A DNA stretch of 27,096 nt from an uncultured Roseburia sp. (GCA_900548205.1 URJS01000026.1:1-27096); one strand, 5' to 3'. Positions 1 to 7,543 are shown, numbered from the stretch's first letter. Notes: a model not told the origin generated them from the sequence alone. Numbers and translations are program-made.

Positions 1-150
1 TCCATTTTTCGGAACACGAAAAATTACAATGCCCTCAACAGGCTAAAGCCCATAAATTACACTGCGGTGGAATCTGTGTCATTGACGCAGTCCACCGCAG
101 ACAGATGCCTAACAACGAGCGGCACGCCTTGTGAACCACTCTTATATCAA
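1..150. other. Gene-free segment rich in inverted repeats
   Basis: No convincing coding region is seen on either strand; the open frame crossing it on the plus strand lacks a ribosome binding site and runs antisense into the permease gene. The segment contains an 8-bp perfect hairpin (4-11 with 17-24, loop GAACA), a long hairpin at 62-100, and most of a nested hairpin at 114-182. On the minus strand these lie just downstream of the ABC operon stop codon, so they are candidates for its 3' end processing or termination. None has a clean T-run after the stem, so termination is inference only. Confidence 0.6.
62..100. repeat. Long hairpin (10 + 7 bp stem)
   Basis: CTGCGGTGGA (62-71) pairs perfectly with TCCACCGCAG (91-100). 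Inside it CTGTGTC (74-80) pairs with GACGCAG (84-90) with one G-U pair, leaving a 3-nt ATT loop and a 2-nt bulge at 72-73. The stem is far longer than expected by chance. It may be a terminator or RNA stabiliser for the leftward ABC operon, but there is no downstream U-tract, only TGTAATTT on the minus strand. Confidence 0.75.
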
Positions 151-182
151 CTAAGAGCGGCGTACAGAGCGAGCCGCTTGTT
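114..182. repeat. Nested three-part hairpin over the permease stop
   Basis: Outer arms 114-123 and 173-182 pair over 10 bp with one G-U. Directly inside, ACGCC (124-128) pairs with GGCGT (159-163). The tip CTCTTA (139-144) pairs with TAAGAG (152-157) around a 7-nt loop. On the minus strand the structure includes the last codons and the stop (151-153) of the ABC permease gene. Part of it (123-150) resembles a second site at 26998-27025, which suggests a dispersed repeat family. Confidence 0.6.
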
Positions 183-954
183 TCTTTTTCTTTGGAGGGG
201 GTGTGACCTCTCTTTTTTGATCTGCAAAAAACAGCAGGAGGACAGTCGCTGTGATCGCAAAGAGCAGACCTGCGGCAGCCAGAAGGAGATTTGGCTCGGA
301 GGCTGCGCCGTTATACTCCTGCATATCAAAGCCGGTCAGGATCAGGGCAGCGGAGAATGGGTAAGCGCTTAGGAGAAAGCCGCCTTTGAAAAACAGCATA
401 CTGTATCCGAGGAAAAAGGCGAGGATGGAACCTCCGAGGTAAGCGCCGCGTATCTGTCCGAACATCAGGATTAAAGGCATACAGACGAGATAGGAGGTAA
501 ATGCCGCCGCCAGAATCTGTATACCGCCGCCAAAGAGCAGGGAGAGACTAAAGCCGGGCAGACCGAAAAGAAATCCGGTCAGCACTGTGACGAGCACGCT
601 GTAACCGCCAAAGAGCAGCGCACAAAGTGCGGTCAGCAGCAATTTGGCGAGAAGAAGTCTGGACGCCGGTATCGGTATGACGGCGATATTTTTCAGCGTA
701 TCGCTTGCGGATTCCCGGTCGATCAGCCAGCCGCCGAGCATCACGAGGGAGATGGGGAGAAATATCTGTGAGTTTCCCCAGACAACATTTGCAAATAATT
801 TCGTAAAGTCAAACGTAGCGTCCCGGTATTCCGGTGCTACGACAAGCTGTGTTCCGTACTGCACGACCGGGCACAGGGTGAGTGCGACAATCCCGATCAG
901 CAGGATCTGGCAGCGGCGCAGCTTTTGCCATTCGGCTTGTATCAAATCTAACAT
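151..954 (-). CDS. ABC transporter permease, LanE/BcrB-like (second permease)
   Basis: A polytopic membrane protein of 267 residues, likely one of two permeases of a peptide-type ABC exporter. The N-terminus (MLDLIQAEWQKLRR) is the amphipathic start typical of ABC-2 type permeases of the lantibiotic immunity group. About six hydrophobic segments follow, and the C-terminus is Lys/Arg-rich. The ATG at 954 was chosen because GGAAAGGAAAA lies just upstream on the minus strand; an in-frame extension to 1041 lacks a ribosome binding site and would overlap the preceding gene. It is third in the operon, 44 nt after the first permease. The exported substrate cannot be read from sequence; family knowledge suggests bacteriocins or cell-wall-active peptides. 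Confidence 0.88.
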   Translation of the reverse strand: MLDLIQAEWQKLRRCQILLIGIVALTLCPVVQYGTQLVVAPEYRDATFDFTKLFANVVWGNSQIFLPISLVMLGGWLIDRESASDTLKNIAVIPIPASRLLLAKLLLTALCALLFGGYSVLVTVLTGFLFGLPGFSLSLLFGGGIQILAAAFTSYLVCMPLILMFGQIRGAYLGGSILAFFLGYSMLFFKGGFLLSAYPFSAALILTGFDMQEYNGAASEPNLLLAAAGLLFAITATVLLLFFADQKREVTPPPKKKKQAARSVRRS

Positions 955-998
955 AATCTTTTTCCTTTCCGTGTGGTTTTCACAAGAGATCATCCCAT

Positions 999-1793
999 TC
1001 AGGATTTCTGCCGTCTGTATACAGCGGCAATTAGGATGCAAAATAAAACGGCTTCCGGCACAGCGACCGAAAACGCCTGCACCGTCGTCAGAAAGTAGGG
1101 GCTAAGGCGCTCTAAGAGGGCGGCAAGCTCCGCGCTTGGATCGCTTTGGGAATAAAACGGGTAAAGCCACCGGAAGGTCAGCGGTCCTGGCAGCAGCGTG
1201 CCGGGGTTTAAGCCAAACGGCTGTGTCAGAAACAGATCTGTCTGGGCGATCAGATAGTTGCTGATCGTATAGAAAAATGTAATGATGACAGAAATAATAT
1301 AGCTTTTGTTGAGCGCGGTCACGAGGAGTATGCAAGGGAGTGCGCCCGTCCACATCAGTACACTCTCCAACAGTCCCACGCCAAAGAGCCTTAAAAATCC
1401 AACGGGCGCAAAGCCCTGCAGCAGAAGGACGATCAGGCAGAGCGGACCTCCCACCGCCATAAACAGAACCGAAAACAGCAGAAGGAGAAACAGCTTTGTG
1501 ATCGCCAGCGCGGACGATGAAACGGGGATCGTCAAAAGATTCTTGCGTGTGTCGTTGTCTGTTTCCATAAACAGCAGATTGGATGCGAGGATCACAAGCA
1601 GCGGCATTAAAAGTAAGTAGGCGCTCAGCTGCTGCGCCGCCGCCATCATTTTTTCCACAGCCTCCGCGCTCGTCGCAGCGTCGGAGAGAAAAAGCGCATA
1701 GCCGAGCGGAAGGACGGCGGAGAGCGCCGCTGAGATAAAAAACAGCGGTTTTCTGCGCAGCTTTGCAAATTCACAGTACAGTAGTCTAAGCAA
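999..1793 (-). CDS. ABC transporter permease, LanG/BcrB-like (first permease)
   Basis: A membrane protein of about 264 residues with around six hydrophobic segments and the charged start YCEFAKLRRKPLFF, typical of ABC-2 permeases in lantibiotic or bacitracin immunity transporters. No ATG start exists nearby. A TTG at 1793 sits 7-8 nt after GGGAGGTG and overlaps the end of the ATPase gene by 8 nt, so I prefer it; a TTG at 1832 and a GTG at 1802 are alternatives with poorer ribosome binding sites. The overlap implies translational coupling with the ATPase. Sequence similarity to the other permease is only in architecture, as usual for the E/G pair, so the two probably form a heterodimer. Confidence 0.85.
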   Translation of the reverse strand: MLRLLYCEFAKLRRKPLFFISAALSAVLPLGYALFLSDAATSAEAVEKMMAAAQQLSAYLLLMPLLVILASNLLFMETDNDTRKNLLTIPVSSSALAITKLFLLLLFSVLFMAVGGPLCLIVLLLQGFAPVGFLRLFGVGLLESVLMWTGALPCILLVTALNKSYIISVIITFFYTISNYLIAQTDLFLTQPFGLNPGTLLPGPLTFRWLYPFYSQSDPSAELAALLERLSPYFLTTVQAFSVAVPEAVLFCILIAAVYRRQKS

Positions 1794-2709
1794 TGCCCTC
1801 ACCTCCCGTGATCCGTTTGAAATAGTCCTCAAGCGTCTCCTCGCACAGATGAGCGTCCGAAACGGTCAGACCATTTTCCACAAAATGCCGGACGATCCTT
1901 CCGGTTTCCGCGCCGCCGCACGGCAGTGTCAGCTCATGCGGCGACTGGATCTCAAAATCATGGATGCCAAGCGTTTGCTCTAAAATCTCTGTGGCTGCGT
2001 GAATGTCGGAGACGGTAAAGTGCAGATGCTTTTCACTCTTTTTCTCCAGATCAGCCAGACTTTCCTCCTCCAAAAGCACGCCGTGGTCAATGATGCCGAT
2101 GTCATCGGCGAGCAGAGCGATTTCCGGGAGGATATGGCTGGAGATAAGGATTGTTTTTCCGCGCACGGTGGAAAGCTCCCGGATAAAGCTGCGCACCTCG
2201 GCGATTCCGATGGGGTCAAGCCCGTTGATCGGCTCGTCGAGAATCAGAAGCTCCGGGTCGTGCATCACCGCAAGCGCGATCGCCAGACGCTGCTTCATCC
2301 CGAGGGAATACTGCGAAAAAAGCTTTTTGTCCCGGTAGGGGAGATTGACGAGCGAAAGCGCCTGCCGGATGGGATCGCTGCCGGGGAGCCCCCGAAGCTT
2401 TGCAAAAATCATCAGATTTTCTGTGCCGGTCAGGTTGGGATAAAAACCGGGAGCTTCGATCAGGCTGCCGATGCGCGGAAGCACATTTTTTTCATTGCCG
2501 GAAAGCGGCGCGCCAAAGAGCCGGATGTTGCCGGAGGACGGTTTGGTTAAGCCGAGCAGCATCCGCATCGTCGTGGTTTTTCCTGCTCCGTTTCTGCCGA
2601 GCAGACCGTAGATCCGCCCTTTTTGTACATGGAGACTGAGATTTGAGACGCTTGTCTGTTCTCCATATTTTTTGGTCAGATCGTGCGTTTCGATCACATA
2701 ATGATTCAT
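1786..2709 (-). CDS. ABC transporter ATP-binding protein, BcrA/LanF type
   Basis: Cytoplasmic ATPase of 307 residues that should power the two downstream permeases. Visible motifs are Walker A GRNGAGKT (about residues 38-45), the signature variant SLGMKQ, Walker B LLILDEP followed by the D-loop INGLDP, and the switch histidine in SSH. The roughly 85-residue C-terminal extension is typical of the BcrA/LanF/CcmA group. The ATG at 2709 follows AGGAGG on the minus strand. It is first in the leftward three-gene operon and divergent from the two-component genes, the arrangement known for LanFEG and for CprABC-CprRK type cationic peptide resistance loci. Function as an antimicrobial peptide exporter is inference. 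Confidence 0.93.
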   Translation of the reverse strand: MNHYVIETHDLTKKYGEQTSVSNLSLHVQKGRIYGLLGRNGAGKTTTMRMLLGLTKPSSGNIRLFGAPLSGNEKNVLPRIGSLIEAPGFYPNLTGTENLMIFAKLRGLPGSDPIRQALSLVNLPYRDKKLFSQYSLGMKQRLAIALAVMHDPELLILDEPINGLDPIGIAEVRSFIRELSTVRGKTILISSHILPEIALLADDIGIIDHGVLLEEESLADLEKKSEKHLHFTVSDIHAATEILEQTLGIHDFEIQSPHELTLPCGGAETGRIVRHFVENGLTVSDAHLCEETLEDYFKRITGGEGIA

Positions 2710-2740
2710 AGAAAACTACCTCCTTTTTGAGTTCTGCTCC

Positions 2741-2749
2741 ATGATAACA
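2741..2749 (-). promoter_or_regulatory. Probable extended -10 promoter of the ABC operon
   Basis: On the minus strand the sequence TGTTATCAT gives a -10 hexamer TATCAT (2741-2746) with the extended TG motif. The -35 position (about 2764-2769) has no good consensus and lies inside the CTTGAG direct repeats, as expected for an activator-dependent promoter. Confidence 0.5.
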
Positions 2750-2756
2750 GAGCTGT

Positions 2757-2795
2757 CTTGAGCCAGCCTTGAGGCAAGCTTGAGTTTTCCTTGAG
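2757..2795. promoter_or_regulatory. Four CTTGAG direct repeats with 11-bp period
   Basis: CTTGAG occurs at 2757, 2768, 2779 and 2790, each exactly 11 bp after the previous one. Winged-helix OmpR/PhoB regulators bind as tandem dimers to direct repeats of about one helical turn, and lantibiotic regulators such as SpaR bind pentamers separated by six bases, the same 11-bp spacing. The array lies between the ABC operon and the response regulator gene, so it is most likely the binding site of that regulator. Confidence 0.7.
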
Positions 2796-2833
2796 ATTTT
2801 GTGATAGAAATAGGAAAATCGAATCGTCTGCGC

Positions 2834-2839
2834 TATAAT
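2834..2839 (+). promoter_or_regulatory. -10 box for the two-component genes
   Basis: A perfect TATAAT lies 20 bp before the response regulator start, preceded by TGCGC. The expected -35 position 17 bp upstream reads TAGGAA, a poor match, so the promoter may depend on the nearby regulator repeats. The untranslated leader would be very short. Confidence 0.55.
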
Positions 2840-2859
2840 AGGGAAAAAGGAGGCATGGC

Positions 2860-3546
2860 ATGAAGGATTGCACGATTTTGATTGTGGACGATGAACCGGA
2901 GCTGTTAGAGCTGCTGTATATTATTTTTGTGCGTGAGGGCTACACAAAGATTTTGACGGCAGGCCAAGGAAAGACAGCTTTAAAGGTATGGAGAGAAAAA
3001 CAGCCCGATTTTATTATTTTGGATGTGATGATGCCGGATATGGATGGCTTTGCCGTGTTAAAGGAGATACGGAAAACGAGCGGCGTTCCGGTTCTGATGC
3101 TGACGGCACGTCAGGAGCCGGAGGATAAATTTGAGGGCTTTGAGAATGGCGCGGACGACTATCTGCTAAAACCGTTTTTGCCGAAGGAGCTTCTGTTTCG
3201 GGTGGAGGCGATTTTAAAACGCGCCTATCCAAAGGCTTGTCGCAGGATATATCTGGAGGCGGCTGTGGTCGATCTGGAGACGGCGGAGGTATGCAGAGAC
3301 GGCATTGTTTTTCCGCTGACAGCAAAGGAGCTTTGCCTTTTGGAAAAGCTTTACGAAAATGCAGGAAAAATCGTGACGACCGGCACATTGTGCGAGACGA
3401 TCTGCGGAGAATTTTGGGAAGGATATGAGAGTACGCTTGGCACGCATATCCGCCATCTGCGGGAAAAGATCGAGGGGAACCCGTCCAAACCGCAGTCGCT
3501 TGTGACAGTCCGGGGGCTTGGCTATCGTCTTTTTGTAAGGAGGTAA
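2860..3546 (+). CDS. OmpR-family DNA-binding response regulator
   Basis: A 228-residue cytoplasmic transcription factor. The receiver domain (about 1-120) shows the acidic pocket D10-D11, phospho-acceptor D55 in the ILDVMMPDMDG motif, T82 and K104 in LLKP. The C-terminal winged helix (about 130-227) ends with the GTHIRHLREKIE recognition region and VRGLGYRL, typical of the OmpR/PhoB class. AAAGGAGG precedes the ATG. It is followed 6 nt later by its sensor kinase. The 11-bp phased repeats in the upstream divergent region are its probable target, which would make it control the ABC exporter and perhaps itself. The level of similarity to LanR/CprR regulators is judged by context only. Confidence 0.95.
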   Translation: MKDCTILIVDDEPELLELLYIIFVREGYTKILTAGQGKTALKVWREKQPDFIILDVMMPDMDGFAVLKEIRKTSGVPVLMLTARQEPEDKFEGFENGADDYLLKPFLPKELLFRVEAILKRAYPKACRRIYLEAAVVDLETAEVCRDGIVFPLTAKELCLLEKLYENAGKIVTTGTLCETICGEFWEGYESTLGTHIRHLREKIEGNPSKPQSLVTVRGLGYRLFVRR

Positions 3547-3552
3547 GGGGGC

Positions 3553-4926
3553 ATGAATCCGACAAGAAGGTTTTTCCGAAAATATATCTGTTCGACGGCA
3601 GGGATTTTACTGCTGTTTTTTGCTGTGAATCTGCTGCTTGTACTGGGGCTCTTTTTTGTCTCAAATTACGGCAGCACACAGAAAAAACAATTTCAAATTT
3701 CTTCGCTCTCAGAACATATCAAAGAGCAGAATGGAGAAATCAGAGCAGACGGGGAAGCGCTTTTGATGCTGAAGGATCAAAAGGCATGGGCAATGCTTTT
3801 GGATGAAGGGGGCGGTGTGATCTGGGAGGAGGAGCTGCCAAAGGAGCTGCCGCGGAGCTATTCGGTGTCTGAGGTTGCCGCCTTTAGCAGGTGGTATTTA
3901 AGAGATTATCCGGTCACGGTCTGGAGGCGTTCGGATGGATTACTGGTTGTCGGCTTTCCGAAAGACAGCGTTTTTAAATATAATATATCAAATGATATGA
4001 AAGATGTTTATGCGATGTTAAAAGGCGCCGCTGTTGTTTTTTTGATGAATCTTTTTTTGCTGGCGTATGTGTTTTTGCGGAACACCTACAGGGTGGAGCG
4101 CGCGGTAAAGCCGATTTTAAATGGGATTCAGCAGCTTTCCGGCGGCGGTGAGGTACATTTGCAGGAGAGCGGGGAGCTGGCGGAGATCAACGCTGATTTA
4201 AATAATGCAGCCGCATCTCTGCAAAAGAAGGATCACGCGCGCACGGAATGGATCAGAGGGATCTCGCATGATATACGTACACCGCTCTCTATGATCTTAG
4301 GCTATGCCAGCGAAATGGAGGAGGATGCGGCAGGCGGGGAGATTGTGCGCAGACAGGCGGCGATCATTCGCAGACAGGCGGAGCGGATCAGGCAGCTTGT
4401 GGACGATTTGAACCTGACGGCAAAGCTAAAGTATTCGGCGCAGCCATTGCGTAAGCAGCGGCTGCAGGCGGCGGAGCTTGCGAGAAAAGCGGTCAGTGAG
4501 GTGTTAAATGAGGGGTTGAGCGATTTATATGAGCTGGAATTTCTGGAGCACTTACAAGGCGAGGGAGTTTACATCGAGGGCGATCCCGTTCTCTTTGAGC
4601 GAATGTTCTGTAATCTGATCCGCAACAGCGTGGTGCATAATCCGCAGGGCTGCCGGATCACGGTGTCTGTGGCTGCAGGTGATGCGGAATGCTGTTATAC
4701 AGTTGCAGATCACGGGATGGGACTGCCGGACGAGGTTTTGGATGCCCTCCGTCGGAGGGAGCGCGGCTTTTGCACGGAGCCGGAGGGAGCGGAGCATGGA
4801 CTGGGGCTGAAAATCGTCTGCCAGATCGTGGAGGCCTATCATGGAAGAATCGTTTTTGAACAGACAAAGCCGCACGGTCTGACAGTTTTTTTATTTTTTC
4901 GGAGGCAGCCGTTTCGTATTGATTGA
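3553..4926 (+). CDS. Sensor histidine kinase, two-TM class
   Basis: A 457-residue membrane kinase. Transmembrane segments at about 12-36 and 156-177 flank an extracytoplasmic region of roughly 115 residues, followed by a short HAMP-like linker. The H-box RGISHDIRTPLSMILGY places the phosphorylated histidine at H239. The ATPase domain has the N-box around N354-N358 (NLIRNSVVHN), G1 box DHGMGLPDE and G2 box HGLGLKIV. The ATG follows AAGGAGG in the regulator's last codons, so the two genes are coupled. The domain layout and the adjacent peptide-type ABC exporter suggest sensing of an envelope-active peptide. The gene's 3' end overlaps the convergent exonuclease gene by 36 bp. Confidence 0.94.
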   Translation: MNPTRRFFRKYICSTAGILLLFFAVNLLLVLGLFFVSNYGSTQKKQFQISSLSEHIKEQNGEIRADGEALLMLKDQKAWAMLLDEGGGVIWEEELPKELPRSYSVSEVAAFSRWYLRDYPVTVWRRSDGLLVVGFPKDSVFKYNISNDMKDVYAMLKGAAVVFLMNLFLLAYVFLRNTYRVERAVKPILNGIQQLSGGGEVHLQESGELAEINADLNNAAASLQKKDHARTEWIRGISHDIRTPLSMILGYASEMEEDAAGGEIVRRQAAIIRRQAERIRQLVDDLNLTAKLKYSAQPLRKQRLQAAELARKAVSEVLNEGLSDLYELEFLEHLQGEGVYIEGDPVLFERMFCNLIRNSVVHNPQGCRITVSVAAGDAECCYTVADHGMGLPDEVLDALRRRERGFCTEPEGAEHGLGLKIVCQIVEAYHGRIVFEQTKPHGLTVFLFFRRQPFRID

Positions 4927-6006
4927 AGCGAGCAGGTGACGGACATAGTCAAGCTGCAGCTCTTTGCTTGCGGCAAATTCCTCTGTGAGTGCAAAATAGC
5001 TTTTTTTGTCACGCAGATTTTGGCGGAAGGCGGGAGAAAATATCTCTTTGTACTGCGGCAGGAACACAGCGTGCCTGCGGACATAGCAGGTTGCGGCAGT
5101 TGCCTGTCTGCGGCGTTCCTTGCTCACGCCTGCAGCAAGATTTTTGTGGACGGCGCAGTCCTCCTCGGGAAGATAATAATAGTCCTTTGGATTGTCAAGG
5201 AAAAATCGCAGCTCCTCGTCAAGCAGGGGTACGAGAAGCTCCGCTTCATCCCCCGAAAAGGTCAGTGTAAGACCGTCAAAGTCGTAGGCGACCGGCTTTG
5301 GGAACGGATATTCCGACGTCAGTGTAAAGAGCAGCTCTTTTTTCATGCTGCCGTCGGGCTGAGGCGTCTGGCGCGCCTTTAGGGAGCGGATGGAGAGACT
5401 GTCCGCAAACGCCTCACGGTAGGCAAGAAGAAACAGGAGGCTCGGCATATAGAGCACGTCCTCATAATTGTGCTGGCGAAGCAGAGTGAGCGCCTCCTTT
5501 GTGCGGGTTGCGGTGTAGCTTTTATAAATGTCGATCAGCTCACCGCCGGAATATAAATCCTTGCGGTCGATGCCAAGAAAAATCTCGATCGACTTTTGCT
5601 TCAGGCTCGAAAGCCCAAGCAGCGCTTTGATCTGCGAGGCTTCTTTATAGATGTCAAGGCATGCATGACGCTCGAAGGGAGAGGGGATCTGCAGGCTTTG
5701 GCATTTCCCTTTTAGATAAGGAATATCAAAGCCGACGCCGTTGAAGGAGAGGATCGTCTGATACTGCGCCAATAAGGTGAAAAAGGCGGTCAAAACCTCC
5801 TTCTCCTCAGACATGTCTTCCGCGAAGAATTGATCGATGCACAGCAGGTCGCCTTTTCGTGTGGCGCAGCCGATCAGATAGAGATTGGAATGTGCCGGAG
5901 AAAAGCCGGTTGTCTCAATGTCAAAAAAAATTGCGTCCTCTGTAAAAAAGCGCCTGACAACGGCGCTTGAAAAATCAAAAGGCAGTTCTTCATGCCATGT
6001 GATCAT
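4891..6006 (-). CDS. YprB-like RNase H-fold 3'-5' exonuclease family protein
   Basis: A 371-residue protein with the DEDD exonuclease signature: motif I FFDIETTGFSP (D29, E31), motif II SFNGVGFDIPYL (D94) and motif III with HNYEDVLYM at around residue 185. This matches the ribonuclease H-like YprB domain family, whose Bacillus member is poorly characterised. The C-terminal half has no recognised motif. The ATG at 6006 was chosen over an upstream in-frame TTG/GTG region because AGGAGA lies about 10 nt before it and a promoter lies upstream. Nucleic acid substrate and biological role are unknown. It is convergent and overlapping with the histidine kinase gene and divergent from rnfC. Confidence 0.85.
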   Translation of the reverse strand: MITWHEELPFDFSSAVVRRFFTEDAIFFDIETTGFSPAHSNLYLIGCATRKGDLLCIDQFFAEDMSEEKEVLTAFFTLLAQYQTILSFNGVGFDIPYLKGKCQSLQIPSPFERHACLDIYKEASQIKALLGLSSLKQKSIEIFLGIDRKDLYSGGELIDIYKSYTATRTKEALTLLRQHNYEDVLYMPSLLFLLAYREAFADSLSIRSLKARQTPQPDGSMKKELLFTLTSEYPFPKPVAYDFDGLTLTFSGDEAELLVPLLDEELRFFLDNPKDYYYLPEEDCAVHKNLAAGVSKERRRQATAATCYVRRHAVFLPQYKEIFSPAFRQNLRDKKSYFALTEEFAASKELQLDYVRHLLASINTKRLPPKK

Positions 6007-6037
6007 AATGTCGTCTCCTTTTCTTAAAGCTGCACAC

Positions 6038-6067
6038 AGTATAGCACAAATGCCGGCTCTTTGTGAA
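6038..6067 (-). promoter_or_regulatory. Promoter of the YprB-like gene
   Basis: On the minus strand TTCACA (6062-6067), an 18-bp spacer and TATACT (6038-6043) with an extended TGC motif form a good sigma-A promoter about 32 nt before the start codon. Confidence 0.65.
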
Positions 6068-6104
6068 ATATTTGTCAGGTAGTTCTTGAAAAAATACAAA
6101 AATT

Positions 6105-6135
6105 TTGTTCAATTTAGGCAGTTTTGTGCTATAAT
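6105..6135 (+). promoter_or_regulatory. Promoter of the rnf operon
   Basis: A perfect TATAAT (6130-6135) with extended TGC, preceded by a TTGTTC (6105-6110) at 19 bp, lies about 49 nt before the rnfC start. The upstream region is AT-rich with A/T tracts. No riboswitch or clear operator is seen. Confidence 0.65.
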
Positions 6136-6183
6136 TATGAGATAGTAATAAAATACGAATAAGAGAAAGTGGGGCACGAAAAA

Positions 6184-7503
6184 ATGGGTTCAAGAACATT
6201 TAAAGGCGGCGTCCATCCTTATGAAGGAAAGGAACTGGCGAAGGATCAGCCGATCACAGAGGTTTTGCCCAAAGGTGATCTGGTCTATCCGCTGTCGCAG
6301 CATATCGGCGCGCCCGCCACTCCGGTCGTTTCAGTCGGAGACAGGGTGAAAAAGGGGCAGAAGCTGGCGGAGGCGAGAGGCTTTGTATCTTCTCCGATCT
6401 ATGCGTCTGCATCCGGTACGGTAAAGGCGATCGAGCCGCGCCGTGTGGCTGTCGGCGATATGGTGGATTCTATTGTGGTGGAAAATGACGGTCTGTTTGA
6501 GGAGGTAGCGTATACGCCTTGTGCGGATACCTCGTCTCTGTCAAAAGAGGAGATCATTGAAAAGGTAAAGGATGCGGGCGTTGTCGGCATGGGCGGCGCG
6601 GGTTTCCCGACGCATGTCAAGCTTTCTCCGAAGAATCCGGAGCAGATTGAGTATGTGATCGCAAACTGTGCGGAATGCGAGCCGTATCTGACAGCGGATT
6701 ACAGGCGTATGCTTGAGAATCCGAAGGAGCTGATCGCTGGAATGAAGATCATCCTGCAGCTGTTTGACAAGGCGTTAGGGGTGCTTGCGATCGAGGACAA
6801 TAAGCCGGATTGTATCGAGAAGCTGACGGAGCTTGTAAAGGATGAGCCGCGCATTGATGTGTGCGTGCTTCAGACAAAATATCCGCAGGGCGGCGAGCGT
6901 CAGCTCATCTATGCGGTAACACAGCGTGCGATCAATTCCAGCATGCTTCCGGCAGACGAGAGCTGTATCGTAGATAATGTGGAGACGATCCTTGCAGTCT
7001 ATAACGCCGTTGCGCTCGGAAAGCCTGTGACCAACCGTGTTGCAACGATCACCGGCGACGCAGTAAAAAATCCCGGAAACTTTCTATACAATATCGGTAC
7101 GAATTATGCAGAGCTGGTCGAAGCAGCGGGCGGTTTTTGCCAGCAGCCCAAAAAGATCATTTCCGGCGGTCCGATGATGGGCTTTGCGATGTTTAGTCTC
7201 GATGTTCCGACTACAAAAACGGCTTCTTCGCTGCTTTGCTTTATAGATGACGAGGTCAGTGAAAATGAGACGACGGCATGCATTAACTGCGGCAGATGCG
7301 TCGAGATATGTCCGGAGCGGCTTGTTCCCGCAAGGCTGGCGCAGTTTAGCAACAGGGATCTGAGCGCACAGTTTGAGAAATGGAACGGGCTGGAGTGCAT
7401 TGAGTGCGGCAGCTGCAGCTATATCTGTCCGGCGCGAAAACAGCTGGCGCAGTCGATTCGCACAATGAAAAAGCAGGTGCTTGCGGCGAGACGCAGAAAA
7501 TAA
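6184..7503 (+). CDS. rnfC: Rnf complex subunit C (electron transport, NADH-binding)
   Basis: A 439-residue peripheral subunit of the Rnf complex, which transfers electrons from reduced ferredoxin to NAD+ while moving Na+ or H+. It begins with the RnfC hallmark TFKGGVHPYEGKELAKDQPI, has the glycine-rich GMGGAGFPTHVK nucleotide/FMN site at around residue 140, and carries two [4Fe-4S] motifs: CINCGRCVEIC from C366 and CIECGSCSYIC from C405. The ATG at 6184 was chosen by homology of the N-terminus; a GTG at 6169 is in frame, and only a weak GTGGGG ribosome binding site precedes. It opens the operon rnfCDGEAB, the order known from clostridia. Confidence 0.96.
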   Translation: MGSRTFKGGVHPYEGKELAKDQPITEVLPKGDLVYPLSQHIGAPATPVVSVGDRVKKGQKLAEARGFVSSPIYASASGTVKAIEPRRVAVGDMVDSIVVENDGLFEEVAYTPCADTSSLSKEEIIEKVKDAGVVGMGGAGFPTHVKLSPKNPEQIEYVIANCAECEPYLTADYRRMLENPKELIAGMKIILQLFDKALGVLAIEDNKPDCIEKLTELVKDEPRIDVCVLQTKYPQGGERQLIYAVTQRAINSSMLPADESCIVDNVETILAVYNAVALGKPVTNRVATITGDAVKNPGNFLYNIGTNYAELVEAAGGFCQQPKKIISGGPMMGFAMFSLDVPTTKTASSLLCFIDDEVSENETTACINCGRCVEICPERLVPARLAQFSNRDLSAQFEKWNGLECIECGSCSYICPARKQLAQSIRTMKKQVLAARRRK

Positions 7504-7543
7504 TACATAGTAAGAGAAAACAAAAAGAGAGAGGTGGATTATT

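Noticed and set aside
4..24. 8-bp perfect hairpin with A/T-rich arms at the window edge
   Set aside because: The T-run is in the stem rather than after it, and the neighbouring gene lies outside the window, so terminator status cannot be supported.
41..50. Small GGCT/AGCC inverted repeat
   Set aside because: Stem of four with a two-base loop is too small to be meaningful.
67..372. 101-codon open frame on the plus strand at the window start
   Set aside because: It lacks a ribosome binding site, runs through the inverted repeats and then antisense to the clear permease gene; its product has no protein-like pattern.
2727..2731. A fifth TTGAG near the CTTGAG array
   Set aside because: It is 31 bp from the nearest repeat, out of the 11-bp phase, and lies next to the ATPase ribosome binding site.
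3014..3679. 221-codon open frame on the minus strand over the response regulator
   Set aside because: It is antisense to a regulator with intact motifs and has the Ser/Pro-rich composition typical of shadow frames.
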